Shown here piece by piece: positions 44,322-53,399 of a DNA stretch of 64,000 bases. The translations under genes and the position numbers were made by a program. Under the pieces are notes generated by a model. It was given only the letters and a program-made list of their open reading frames with translations. It was not told where the DNA came from and searched no databases. Each line of letters starts with the position of its first letter. Positions within the stretch are counted from its first letter, which is position 1. The DNA comes from Candidatus Accumulibacter affinis (GTDB taxonomy: Bacteria > Pseudomonadota > Gammaproteobacteria > Burkholderiales > Rhodocyclaceae), in contig JADJOT010000013.1 of the NCBI GenBank assembly GCA_016713625.1, positions 1 through 64,000 on the forward strand, written 5' to 3'.

Positions 44322-45920
44322 TCAGTCCATAGCCTCGTACAAGGGCAGGGTCAGGAACTCGGGGTATTCCGGGCTCAACGACATCCTGTCGAAAATGACC
44401 GCCGCCTGATCGTAGGTGGCAGTATCTTCCCCCTGGGCGCCGACGGTCGCTTTGACCTTGACCAGCTCTTCAGCGATCATGCCGCGCACCATCTCCGCGG
44501 TGACCTTGCGGCCGTCGTCGAGAACACCTTTCGGGGAAACCACCCATTGCCAGACCTGCGAACGCGAGATCTCGGCGGTGGCGGCATCTTCCATCAGGTT
44601 GTGGATCGGCACGCAGCCGTTGCCGGCCAGCCAGCTGCCGAGGTAGTGAATACCGACGTTGATGTTGTTGCGCACACCCGCTTCAGTGATCGGTTGCGAG
44701 GGCTGGAAGTTGAGGAAATCAGCGGCGGTGAAGGTTTCGTCGCGCGGCTTCTCCCACTGGTTCGGGCGATCGCCGAGCACCTTCTGAAACTCCTCACCGG
44801 CGATCGAAACCAGCCCCGGGTGAGCTACCCAGCCGCCGTCGAATCCGTCATTGGCGTCACGCGTCTTGTCGTGACGAATCCCTGCCAGCGCTTTTTCATT
44901 GGCCACCGGGTCGTTCTTGATCGGAATCAGCGCACTCATGCCGCCCATCGCCGGCGCTCCCCGCTTGTGACAGATCTTGACCAGTTGCAGCGCATAGCTG
45001 CGCATGAAAGGAACTTCCATGGTGATCGCGCCGCGGTTGGCGAGGCAGAAATCGGCGTTCTTCTTGAACTTCTTGATGCACGAGAAAATGTAGTCCCAGC
45101 GTCCGGCGTTGAGGCCAGCCGAGTGTTCACGCAGTTCGTACAGGATCTCCTCCATCTCGAAGGTAGCAAGGATGGTCTCGACCAGCACGGTGGCCTTGAT
45201 CGTACCGCGCGGCAGGCCAATGTGCTCCTCCGCCATGATGAAGATGTCGTTCCACAGGCGCGCTTCGTGATGTGATTCCATCTTCGGCAGGTAGTAGAAA
45301 GGCCCCGCACCGCGCGCGATCTGCTCCTTGGCGTTGTGGAAGAAGACCAGCCCGAAATCGAAGATGCCACCGGAAACGCGCTGCCCATCGACGGTGACAT
45401 GCTTTTCGTCGAGGTGCCAGCCACGCGGACGGATCTGCAAGGTGGCGATCTGGTCGTTGAGTGCGTACTCCTTGCCGGCTTCGTTGGTGAACGACAGCTG
45501 GCGCCGGATGGCTTTGTAGAGGTTGACCTGGCCCTGGATCTGATTGTCCCACTTCGGGCTGTTCGAATCCTCGAAGTCACTCATGTACGAGTCAGCGCCC
45601 GAATTATAGGCGTTGATGATCATCTTGGCTTCGACCGGACCGGTGATTTCGGTGCGCCGGCGTTCGAGCGCCTTTGGCAGCGGGCTAATCTTCCATTCGC
45701 CTTCGCGTATGTGCCTGGTTTCAGGCAGAAAATCCGGCATTTCGCCGGCATCGATGCGCGCCTGGCGAGCCACGCGTGCCTGCAGCAGTTCCTGGCGGCG
45801 GCCCTCGAAGGCGCGGTGCAGCTTGGCGACCAGGGCCAGCGCCTCAGGGGTGAGAATGGTTTCGTAACCGGCCTGGATCGGCGCGTTGATTTGCATTCCT
45901 GCGGGTAGGCTCAGGCTCAT
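44322..45920 (-). CDS. aceB: Malate synthase A
   Basis: 532 residues. ARLWNDIFIMAEEHIGLPRG then TIKATVLVETILATFEMEEI contains the catalytic Arg of RGTIKATVL; the family signature REHSAGLNAGRWDYIF follows, then GAPAMGGMSALIPIK, FDGGWVAHPGLV and GVRNNINVGIHYLGSWLAGN. Condenses glyoxylate with acetyl-CoA to malate in the glyoxylate shunt. Divergent from a LysR gene, which may control it. Intact; single-gene unit ending near the hemH stop. Confidence 0.97.
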   Translation of the reverse strand: MSLSLPAGMQINAPIQAGYETILTPEALALVAKLHRAFEGRRQELLQARVARQARIDAGEMPDFLPETRHIREGEWKISPLPKALERRRTEITGPVEAKMIINAYNSGADSYMSDFEDSNSPKWDNQIQGQVNLYKAIRRQLSFTNEAGKEYALNDQIATLQIRPRGWHLDEKHVTVDGQRVSGGIFDFGLVFFHNAKEQIARGAGPFYYLPKMESHHEARLWNDIFIMAEEHIGLPRGTIKATVLVETILATFEMEEILYELREHSAGLNAGRWDYIFSCIKKFKKNADFCLANRGAITMEVPFMRSYALQLVKICHKRGAPAMGGMSALIPIKNDPVANEKALAGIRHDKTRDANDGFDGGWVAHPGLVSIAGEEFQKVLGDRPNQWEKPRDETFTAADFLNFQPSQPITEAGVRNNINVGIHYLGSWLAGNGCVPIHNLMEDAATAEISRSQVWQWVVSPKGVLDDGRKVTAEMVRGMIAEELVKVKATVGAQGEDTATYDQAAVIFDRMSLSPEYPEFLTLPLYEAMD

Positions 45921-45980
45921 GCGATGGCTCCTGTCGATGGGTTATGATGCAGTGCAGCGATTCTATTGGATGCTTCAGTG

Positions 45981-46013
45981 AAAGATAAGAGCGAATGGAA
46001 TCAAATTATCTTT
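45981..46013. promoter_or_regulatory. Inverted repeat between aceB and the LysR gene
   Basis: AAAGATAA (45981-45988) and TTATCTTT (46006-46013) are exact complements separated by 17 bases, in the 117-base gap between the divergent genes. This location fits a LysR-type operator covering both promoters. Confidence 0.45.
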
Positions 46014-46037
46014 TACCTCAGGTATTGAATCAAGATC

Positions 46038-46943
46038 ATGAACCATCTCAAGCAAATCGAGGCCTTCGTCCACTCGGCGACACGTGGCAGCCTCTCGGCG
46101 GCGGCACAGCTGGAGGCCGTCACTCCGGCAGTAATCGGGCGTCGCCTCGATGCCCTGGAGTCACGCCTGGGCGTAAAACTGCTGCAGCGTACGACGCGCC
46201 GGTTGTCGCTGACCTTTGAGGGACAAGCTTTCCTTGAGGACTGTCAACGGATACTCAACGATCTGGCAAATGCCGAAGCGGCAGTTTCCCTCGGCGGCAT
46301 CCGCGCTAGTGGTCACCTCAAGGTGTCAGCACCGGCCGGCTTCGGGCGCCGGCATGTAGCACCACAGGTGGCGGCTTTCATGCAGGCCAATCCGGACGTC
46401 ACGGTGCGACTGGATTTGACCGATCGACTCGTTGATCTGCTCAACGAGGGCGTTGACTGCGCTGTGCGAATCGGTGAAATGGCCGATTCGAGCCTGGCCA
46501 GCAGCAAGCTCGGCGAAATGCGCCGCGTCATCGTCGCCAGTCCGGCCTACCTCGCGGAGCATGGCATAGCACACTCGCCGGCCGAGCTGTCGGCACACAA
46601 CTGTCTGTCATTGGGCCAGCAGCGGGGCTGGGCGCTACGCCAGACGCCTACCGGAGAGGTAGCCAACTACAAGGTGTCGGGAACTTTCGAGTGCAACGAC
46701 GGCGCGGTCCTGCACGCATGGGCGCTTGCCAGCAAGGGGCTGGCCTGGCGATCGATGTGGGAAGTCGGTGACGATCTGCGCAGCGGCGACCTGGTTTCCC
46801 TGCTGGACGATTATGCCGCGCCAAGCGTCGGCATCTACGCCGTGTTTCCGCAACGGCGGCACTTGCCATTGCGCGTCCGGCTGTTCATCGACCAGCTCAA
46901 GAACACTTTCGGTAATCCCGGCTACTGGGGGCTTGGCGACTGA
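46038..46943 (+). CDS. LysR-family transcriptional regulator
   Basis: 301 residues. N-terminal winged HTH (MNHLKQIEAFVHSATRGSLS, AAAQLEAVTPAVIGRRLDAL, ESRLGVKLLQRTTRRLSLTF) and a type-2 periplasmic-binding-like effector domain (GHLKVSAPAGFGRRHVAPQV, DRLVDLLNEGVDCAVRIGEM, ASPAYLAEHGI). This is the CrgA/DsdC-like LysR subgroup. Effector unknown. Divergent from aceB with a shared 117-base control region, so a role in acetate/glyoxylate metabolism is a reasonable inference. Confidence 0.92.
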   Translation: MNHLKQIEAFVHSATRGSLSAAAQLEAVTPAVIGRRLDALESRLGVKLLQRTTRRLSLTFEGQAFLEDCQRILNDLANAEAAVSLGGIRASGHLKVSAPAGFGRRHVAPQVAAFMQANPDVTVRLDLTDRLVDLLNEGVDCAVRIGEMADSSLASSKLGEMRRVIVASPAYLAEHGIAHSPAELSAHNCLSLGQQRGWALRQTPTGEVANYKVSGTFECNDGAVLHAWALASKGLAWRSMWEVGDDLRSGDLVSLLDDYAAPSVGIYAVFPQRRHLPLRVRLFIDQLKNTFGNPGYWGLGD

Positions 46944-47105
46944 GAAAGTGGCCGGTGCGTGTTGCTCGGGGACGCTGGCGACGACTCATCCCCGCGTCAC
47001 GGTGACGGCGAACCGTTTGCGGCGGTGGCAAGGCTTCCCTGCCGACCAGGTCGGTCGTTTGTGCTTCCCACGTCGCTGGCCGCCGTTCGGCCGGTACTCC
47101 TCGCC

Positions 47106-47306
47106 TCACTGAGACGAGTTGGAGGCGGCTTTCCTGGCAGCTCTCAGCAGGGCCTTCCTGGCCTTCTCGGCGCGGATATGCGCGAGGGCCTGCGCCTTGT
47201 TGCACTCCTTGCAATAGGAATGCAGGCCATCCGCACTGCGTGAGTTCTTGTGAAACTCAAGGACCGATTTTTCTTCTTTACACTTGACGCAGATTTTTGT
47301 GTTCAT
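47106..47306 (-). CDS. Small double-CxxC zinc-ribbon protein
   Basis: 66 residues from ATG 47306: MNTKICVKCKEEKSVLEFHK, NSRSADGLHSYCKECNKAQA, then a basic helical tail (IRAEKARKALLRAARKAASN). CVKC and CKEC form a zinc ribbon like that preceding HNH nucleases in phage and plasmid proteins; the HNH part is absent. It probably binds nucleic acid. No partner gene adjoins it; the ORFs on the opposite strand look like shadows. Confidence 0.6.
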   Translation of the reverse strand: MNTKICVKCKEEKSVLEFHKNSRSADGLHSYCKECNKAQALAHIRAEKARKALLRAARKAASNSSQ

Positions 47307-48006
47307 GGGAGTGAGTGGATGGCAAGCCAATGGACGCTCTGCGCCCTGCCGGCCAGCGGCAGGACCCAACCCGACGGAACATGGCAGAAGGGGCTGGGTG
47401 CCGTGTGGTCCATCGACAAGTCGTGCTGCTTTGCGCAAGGCGAGACGGAGGCTCGCATTGTGGAGGCACAAAATAAATTGATAGGTGCCTCCCGGTTTTT
47501 GACCGGGGGCGCTCTTGCTGTTGTTGGCGCTGCCGTGCTTCGCTGCCGATCTTACCCGCGCCCCAAGCGCCCGCTTGGAGGCTCGGTGAGCGCCGCGCCA
47601 GATGTAAAAAACATACAATTCATCAGATAGTTGCATGTCCGACAGGAAGGTACGACAAAGACTTTGGCAAAGTCCTGCAGGGTCAGCCGGAGCGGCTCCA
47701 GAAACTGGGAATAACGCAGCCTGGCCCCATAGACATAAGCAAAGACTATGCCTGTATATAAACTGTATTTATGGATCAGGATCTTAAGCGACTCCGCCCG
47801 GCTTTACTGCCAACTTCTTGGCTATTGCTGTAAAGAATCCTGACAGTCCTGGAAGGTGCGAGCGGACGAAGTTGCCTGCCCGCTCTCGCGGGCAGGCCAT
47901 GGCAACTGGTGGAATGGGGCGGGCGAGTGCCGCCAACGGCAGTCGCGCACGGCTTTCCGGGACAAAGGTCGCCGGTGTCGGTGCGGCGGACCGAAGCCGC
48001 CGCCGG
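47307..48006. other. Region without a recognisable gene
   Basis: About 700 bases between the zinc-ribbon gene and the HD-GYP gene. Open frames on the plus strand (for example 47250-47630) lack family features. A short AT-rich stretch at 47740-47790 (CTGTATATAAACTGTA) breaks the GC-rich background; it may be a promoter remnant. Confidence 0.4.
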
Positions 48007-50934
48007 TCAGGCCGTGTGTAGTAGGCGGTCAATCCCGTCGAGCAAGCGCTCGACGTTCACGTCGTCGATCTGCTGCGCTTGCATGAACCGCCGAGCATAT
48101 TCCAGATAGACCCCGGAGCGCAGAAAGAGGACGAACAGGTCCGCGTCGATGTGCTGCTCCTGTTGCATCCGGAACATGATGGCCAGGGCTTCGGAGAGCG
48201 TTTTTCCCTTTTTGTAGGGTCGGTCGACGGCCGTCAGGGCCTCGAAAATGTCGGCGATGGCCATCATCCTTGCCAGAGGGCTCATTTCCTCGCGCCTGAG
48301 TCCCCTGGGGTAGCCGCTGCCATCCATTTTCTCATGGTGGCCGCCGGCGATTTCCGGTACCTGCCGGAGGTGTTTCGGGAAAGGCAGATCCGAGAGCATC
48401 ACCAGCGTCTGCACGATATGCTGGTTGATCTTGTAGCGCTCCTCTTCCGACAGGGTGCCGCGGGCCACCGCCAGGTTGTAGAGTTCGCCGCGGTTGTAGA
48501 GCAGCGTTGGCACACGCATGCGAAATCCCCAGCGGTTGTCTGCCGAGAGGCGATCCAGCGCTTGGCGCGCGAACAGGTGCTCGGGCTTGTCGGCGAGCAG
48601 CATTTCGACGGCCGGCAGCGCCGCCGCAGCGGTATGGGCCTTGCGCAGTTTCTCCTCCTGCGCGATGCCGATGCGGTCATCGAGCGTGCGCAACCAGGTG
48701 CGACCGGCGATCCCCCGCAGGCGATCGATCTTCTCCTGCCCCATGAACTCGCCACCTTCATTGCAGCCGGCAACGAAGGCAAAGTCATCGTCGAGTTGCT
48801 GCCACTCGATTGCCAGGCGGGAACGTTCCGCCGCGTCATCGGCGCCGCTGGCAATGGCCTGCAGGAAGCTGATTTCCGCGTCCCGCTTGAGTACCTCGAA
48901 GCGCATCCGCACTTCATGGATGCGGTCGTAGATGGTTTCCAGCTTGGTGGCCTTGTCAACCACGTATTCGGGTGTCGTGACCTTACCGCAATCATGCAGC
49001 CAGGCGGCCACGTGCAGGGCTTCCCGCTCATCCTCGGTCAAGCCGAAATCCTGGTACGGACCGCTGTCGGCGGCGCAAGCGGCTTCGGCCAGCATCTTGG
49101 TCAGTTCCGGGACGCGTTTGCAGTGGCCGCCGGTATAGGGACTCTTGGCGTCAATCGCCGCAGCAATCAGCTGGATGAACGCTTCGAACAGGTCTTTCTG
49201 CGCCTTGATCAGCGCCCTGCTTTCGAGCGACACCGCTGCCGAGCCGGAAAGGGCCTGCACGAAGCTCAGGCGGCGGCTGTCGGTTGCCATGTCACAAAGC
49301 AGGACCATCGCTCCGACCAGCTCGGTCTTACGGTTATACAGGGGGACGGCGATGGCCTGGCTGGCCTTGGCCAGGTCGGCAATTGCCGGACCCAGGCATG
49401 CCAGGTCTGCGGGCTGCAGGAGAGAAGCCTTGGCAGCGCGCTCAGCGATCGCCGCACGTAGCAACGGGCCAGCGTCTGCCACGTCAAGCGTAGGCGGTTC
49501 GCCGCCCAGCGGCATCCCGGAATGGTCGATCGCCTGGGCCGGGCGCAATTGTGCAGCTTCAGCCAGATAGAGCAGGCCGGCGGATGCTCCGGCTTCCGAG
49601 ATTGCGGCGGCGAGCAGTCGTGGCAGCAGTCGATCGAAGTTCTGCTCGGCGGCAACGTCCTGGCTGATGTGGAGAAAACGGTCGATCGTCGTCCTCATTC
49701 CGTCCATGGTCGCCGCCAGTTCGGTGACTTCCTGAATCCAGGAGTCGACGACGATCGGCTGGGAAAACTCGAAGTGTCGGATCGCCTCGGCTTCTCCGGC
49801 GAGCTTGCTCAGCGATCGCGAAATCCTGTGCGCGAGCAGCCGGGTGGCGATAATCGACAACAACAGTACGCCCAGCGCGGCGATCGCCGAGTAGTGGACG
49901 AGTTGCCAGGCGCCGGCCATCAACTCGCTTTCGGGAATGGCAGTCACCAGGTACAGCGGCGGCACACCTTCGAGCGACAGGCGGTTGACCACCACTCGGT
50001 GGTCGCCAACCTTGTCGCTCCAGGTGTGGCTGTCCTGGCCGCGCAGCTTGCGAACGGTTTCCAGCAGCGGCACCAGGGCCGGTACGCCCAACTCGTCGAT
50101 TCTCGCCAGCGCTGACCTGCCATCGCTGGCGGCAGCACCACGCAACATCTGCGCGTCGTCGGCGTAGGCCAGCACGTACCCCTGCGCGTTGACGAGGACC
50201 ATCTGGCTGCCCGGAGTAACCTTCTCGCGCGCCAGTATCTCGCCCAGGGTGTGCAGGAGAATGTCCGCGCCGACCACCGATCGCCCGTCAGCCGACCGAT
50301 TGGCCAGGGTCGTACCCACCTTGCCGCTGGAAAAAAAGAGGTAAGGAGGTGTCTTGATCTGCGTCGACGAGGCCAGCCCTTCGGTAAACCAGATCCGATT
50401 CCGCGGATCGTAGGCCGCGGCGTAGTCCGGACGATCGTCCTCGCGCAGCGTCTGCAGCGCTGCATCGAGATAGATGAAGCGCCCGCGTGCTACGGGCCCG
50501 GACCGCTCGATGCTCTGCACGACGTAGGTGGCGCCGGCTGGCGCTTTCGCGGCTTCGCTCTGACTGCCCTGATCGACCCGTCCGAAGAGGAAGAAGTCGC
50601 CGTTGTCGTAACCCACATACAGCGATGACAGTGCCGAAGATCCGGCGAGCGCCTGCTGCAAGAACTTCAGGCTGTCGAGACGTCGCTGCAGCGAGGTCGC
50701 CGTGGTGACACGTTGCTGGCTGAGCAAGCGGGTGACCACCTCGGCTGGTTCGATCACGCGTCGCATCTCGAGTAGCGCCTCGCGGCTGATCCCTGCCGTC
50801 AGCCTGGCCGCGGAAGCTTCCAGAAGATTACTGCTGAGTGCGAAGCCAATCCAGCCGAGAACAATGCAAAGGAAAAGGATCAGCAGCAAAAACAGAGTCG
50901 AGATGTGGACGTGCAGTGGGTAACGGTAGCGCAT
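48007..50934 (-). CDS. dCache-HAMP-GAF-HD-GYP cyclic-di-GMP phosphodiesterase
   Basis: 975 residues from ATG 50934 (the open frame extends upstream to 51276, but a membrane start at MRYRYPLHVHISTLFLLL is more likely). Membrane helix 1 (about 12-35), a periplasmic dCache sensor (PRNRIWFTEGLASSTQIKTP, YLFFSSGKVGTTLANRSADG), membrane helix 2 (ALGVLLLSIIATRLLAHRI), HAMP, a GAF domain (LDVADAGPLL through VPLYNRKTELVGAMVLLCDM), then HD-GYP: GHCKRVPELTKMLAEAA, AAWLHDCGKVTTPEY (HD pair), AGGHHEKMDGSGYPRGL and ADIFEALTAVDRPYKKG. It senses an extracytoplasmic ligand and degrades c-di-GMP. Confidence 0.92.
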   Translation of the reverse strand: MRYRYPLHVHISTLFLLLILFLCIVLGWIGFALSSNLLEASAARLTAGISREALLEMRRVIEPAEVVTRLLSQQRVTTATSLQRRLDSLKFLQQALAGSSALSSLYVGYDNGDFFLFGRVDQGSQSEAAKAPAGATYVVQSIERSGPVARGRFIYLDAALQTLREDDRPDYAAAYDPRNRIWFTEGLASSTQIKTPPYLFFSSGKVGTTLANRSADGRSVVGADILLHTLGEILAREKVTPGSQMVLVNAQGYVLAYADDAQMLRGAAASDGRSALARIDELGVPALVPLLETVRKLRGQDSHTWSDKVGDHRVVVNRLSLEGVPPLYLVTAIPESELMAGAWQLVHYSAIAALGVLLLSIIATRLLAHRISRSLSKLAGEAEAIRHFEFSQPIVVDSWIQEVTELAATMDGMRTTIDRFLHISQDVAAEQNFDRLLPRLLAAAISEAGASAGLLYLAEAAQLRPAQAIDHSGMPLGGEPPTLDVADAGPLLRAAIAERAAKASLLQPADLACLGPAIADLAKASQAIAVPLYNRKTELVGAMVLLCDMATDSRRLSFVQALSGSAAVSLESRALIKAQKDLFEAFIQLIAAAIDAKSPYTGGHCKRVPELTKMLAEAACAADSGPYQDFGLTEDEREALHVAAWLHDCGKVTTPEYVVDKATKLETIYDRIHEVRMRFEVLKRDAEISFLQAIASGADDAAERSRLAIEWQQLDDDFAFVAGCNEGGEFMGQEKIDRLRGIAGRTWLRTLDDRIGIAQEEKLRKAHTAAAALPAVEMLLADKPEHLFARQALDRLSADNRWGFRMRVPTLLYNRGELYNLAVARGTLSEEERYKINQHIVQTLVMLSDLPFPKHLRQVPEIAGGHHEKMDGSGYPRGLRREEMSPLARMMAIADIFEALTAVDRPYKKGKTLSEALAIMFRMQQEQHIDADLFVLFLRSGVYLEYARRFMQAQQIDDVNVERLLDGIDRLLHTA

Positions 50935-51126
50935 GGTGCTCGCCTCCCGGCGGACTTCAGATGGCGAACAATACCGAAAAAGCGGGGCTTCGTGCAGCGC
51001 GGAATTTTCGCCGATGCGGCCGCTGTCGCGGCCTTCCCTGTCGTGGTCGGTGCGCAGTGCCGAGCGACCGACGCTTCGCGCGGCATTCGAAAGCCTGTAC
51101 GATGAGCAAACCTCCCGGAGTAAGCC

Positions 51127-51636
51127 ATGCTCGGTTCCGCACCTCAACCATCGACCCAGGTCCCGGCCTTCGCAAGCAAGATCGTCTCGCCCGCGCAACT
51201 CGCCGGGCGTCTCGCTGATATGCGGCGGCCGCTGGTGTTCACCAACGGCTGCTTCGACATCCTGCACCGTGGCCATGTGACCCTGCTCGCCGAAGCGCGT
51301 GCGCTCGGGTCGGCGCTGCTTGTTGCGCTGAACTCCGACGCGTCGGTCAAACGCCTCGGCAAGGGCGACGATCGCCCGGTGAATACCCTGGCGGATCGGC
51401 TGGCGGTCATCGCGGCCCTGGAAGCAGTCACCCTGGTGACCTGGTTTGACGAAGATACGCCCTTGCAGCGGATTGTCGACTGTCGGCCCGACGTGCTCGT
51501 CAAGGGTGGTGACTGGCCGTTGGAGCGCATCGTCGGCAACCGCGAAGTGAGCGGCTGGGGGGGGCGCGTGCTCTCCCTACCGTTCATTCACCAGACCTCG
51601 AGCACGCGCCTGCTCGAGAAAATCCGGCGTTTGTAA
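51127..51636 (+). CDS. rfaE2: D-glycero-beta-D-manno-heptose 1-phosphate adenylyltransferase
   Basis: 169 residues. Nucleotidyltransferase fold: RPLVFTNGCFDILHRGHVTL (HxGH), LLVALNSDASVKRLGKGDDR, PVNTLADRLAVIAALEAVTL, PDVLVKGGDWPLERIVGN, LPFIHQTSSTRLLEKIR. This is the stand-alone HldE C-terminal domain, which makes ADP-heptose for lipopolysaccharide core. The kinase partner is not in the window. Divergent from the HD-GYP gene. Confidence 0.94.
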   Translation: MLGSAPQPSTQVPAFASKIVSPAQLAGRLADMRRPLVFTNGCFDILHRGHVTLLAEARALGSALLVALNSDASVKRLGKGDDRPVNTLADRLAVIAALEAVTLVTWFDEDTPLQRIVDCRPDVLVKGGDWPLERIVGNREVSGWGGRVLSLPFIHQTSSTRLLEKIRRL

Positions 51637-51694
51637 GGGTCTCTGCCGCTCGCCAGCGCTGCGTCGACCCGGACGCCGCCGGGCTGGCCCAAGG

Positions 51695-52072
51695 TCAGCT
51701 GCGTTTCAGCAGGTCCTTGAGATTCGCGAAGGGTTGCGCGGTCGCCGGCGCCTTCGCGGCGGCAGCAAGCGAGCTGATTCCCGCCTGCCGCGCGGCTGCC
51801 GCGTCGAGTTGCCGGGAGTGCTCATTGTCGTGGCAGTAGAGACATAACAGCTCCCAGTTGCTGCCATCGCTGGGATTGTCGTCGTGATTGTGGTTGCGGT
51901 GGTGAACGGTGAGCTCGCGCAGGTTCTGCTGGGTGAACTCGCGGGTGCAACGCCCGCAGATCCACGGGTAGATCTTCAGTGCCTGTTCTCGATAGCCGGC
52001 CTCGCGGCCAAGGCGGTTGCGGACGGCATCGGCGATCAGGCGATCAGTTCGCGCGGTCTTGTCGTTGATCAT
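51695..52072 (-). CDS. yajD: YajD-like HNH nuclease
   Basis: 125 residues from ATG 52072. KIYPWICGRCTREFTQQNLR (CxxC), ELTVHHRNHNHDDNPSDGSN (HNH core His pair), WELLCLYCHDNEHSRQLD (CxxCHxxEH), then a variable linker and FANLKDLLKRS. Nearly colinear with E. coli YajD, an HNH protein of unknown substrate. Open frame to 52111 is not favoured because homology starts at the later Met. Intact. Confidence 0.92.
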   Translation of the reverse strand: MINDKTARTDRLIADAVRNRLGREAGYREQALKIYPWICGRCTREFTQQNLRELTVHHRNHNHDDNPSDGSNWELLCLYCHDNEHSRQLDAAAARQAGISSLAAAAKAPATAQPFANLKDLLKRS

Positions 52073-52114
52073 TGCTGGGCTCCTGAAGGAATGAATCCGT
52101 GATGCGCACACCGG

Positions 52115-53281
52115 CTAGGTCAGCAGCGCAATCAAGGGAACGCGCATTTCACTGTCGCTGATGCCGCCGTGCACCCCGAGCATCGCAAAGCGCTTTTCTC
52201 CGGGCAGCCAGTCCTTGATTGTCCAATTGTCCTTCATCACCAGGGTATAGTCGCCGACCCGTGAGGCGAGGCGCGGATGGTAGGGTGGGGGACCAAACCA
52301 GCCGGCACTGATCAGTCGGTCGCTAAGGTATAAATGGGCAGCGCGGGCGAGGTGGCGGCGGACATAGTCCTCGAAAGCCGGCCGATTCTCGGCGGCGACG
52401 TAGCAATAGGCGACCCGCCGCTCGCCGCACAGGGGGCGCAGAAGCAGCGCAGCGAGTTGCGGGTGATCGTCGAGACTGATCACTCGTCGCGTCGGCGAAT
52501 CAATGAAACCATGGTCGGCAGTCACCAGCACCCAGCTGTTGCTGCGCCGTATATCGCGCAGGAAGTTGCCGAACAGGACATCGATTGAACGCAGTGTCTG
52601 CTGTGCCTCGCGGCTGTCGGTGCCGTAATGGTGCGAGACGCTGTCGAGATCGGGGTAGTAGGCATAGATATAGCGCGATCGGGTCGTTTCCTGGAGCAGC
52701 TCGCGCAGGCAGGCGAACATCTCCGGCAGTGAGCGGTAAGCCCTGGTTTGCGCAGCCCGTGCGTGCCAGGCATTGAAAGGGCTGCCGGCAATGCTCTGCG
52801 GCGTCACCACCCAGGACTCGCGGTCGAGCGTCTGGAACAGCGAAGGATGGTCGAACAGGCGTTGCGGCAGTTCGCTCGGCAACAGGCCTGGTGGCCCGGT
52901 GCGGGGCGTCAGCGGCAGGATTGCCAGGGTCTGGTCGATTTCTTCCAGGTGCATGTGCCATCCCGTGAGACCATGCTGTGCCGGCGCAAGGCCGGTCATG
53001 AAAGAAGTAATGGCACTGGCGGTGGTCGACGGAAACACCGAAGTCATGCTGCCGCGCAGGTGATGTTGCAGATGCGGGCCGGCGACATGCCTGGCCAGCG
53101 TCCGTTGCCCCAGACCGTCGACCACCAGCAGTACGACGTGACGCGCCTTGCCCAGTTGTGCGGCCGACAGCGTCGCCAGCGGCGGGTACTGGCGGCTGCT
53201 ACTGCCACAGGCGGTGGCAATGCTTTGCACCAGGTTGACGATGCCGCCGCCGGTGTAGTCGGGAAGGTGCGGAGAACTCAT
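52115..53281 (-). CDS. Alkaline phosphatase superfamily protein (type I phosphodiesterase-like)
   Basis: 388 residues. VVLLVVDGLGQRTLARHVAG (metal Asp), GSMTSVFPSTTASAITSFMT (nucleophile Ser/Thr), YIYAYYPDLDSVSHHYGTDS (D-x-x-x-H), WVLVTADHGFID (DHG), and MLGVHGGISDSEMRVPLIAL near the end. These are the metal-binding and catalytic elements of nucleotide pyrophosphatase/phosphodiesterases. No signal peptide, so it probably works in the cytoplasm. Substrate unknown. The neighbour downstream is yajD, the upstream one an MBL hydrolase on the same strand. Confidence 0.85.
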   Translation of the reverse strand: MSSPHLPDYTGGGIVNLVQSIATACGSSSRQYPPLATLSAAQLGKARHVVLLVVDGLGQRTLARHVAGPHLQHHLRGSMTSVFPSTTASAITSFMTGLAPAQHGLTGWHMHLEEIDQTLAILPLTPRTGPPGLLPSELPQRLFDHPSLFQTLDRESWVVTPQSIAGSPFNAWHARAAQTRAYRSLPEMFACLRELLQETTRSRYIYAYYPDLDSVSHHYGTDSREAQQTLRSIDVLFGNFLRDIRRSNSWVLVTADHGFIDSPTRRVISLDDHPQLAALLLRPLCGERRVAYCYVAAENRPAFEDYVRRHLARAAHLYLSDRLISAGWFGPPPYHPRLASRVGDYTLVMKDNWTIKDWLPGEKRFAMLGVHGGISDSEMRVPLIALLT

Positions 53282-53399
53282 GATGCGGCCATTCTACGCC
53301 AAGCAACCGGCCCGGGTAACCACCCTGCCGGCCAGACGGCAGGCGAGGGTCCGGGGCAATGGCCGGTTCCCGGCCTGAGCCGGGGCCGACTCGTCAAAG

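Noticed and set aside
47250..47630. 126-codon plus-strand open frame
   Set aside because: It overlaps the zinc-ribbon gene on the opposite strand and has no recognisable features or clear ribosome site.
47752..47767. LexA-like site CTGTATATAAACTGTA
   Set aside because: The second half is a direct, not inverted, copy (ACTGTA instead of ACAG), and no SOS gene follows.
50935..51276. N-terminal extension of the HD-GYP protein
   Set aside because: The extra 114 codons lack a signal or domain, overlap the rfaE2 gene and precede a normal membrane-protein start.
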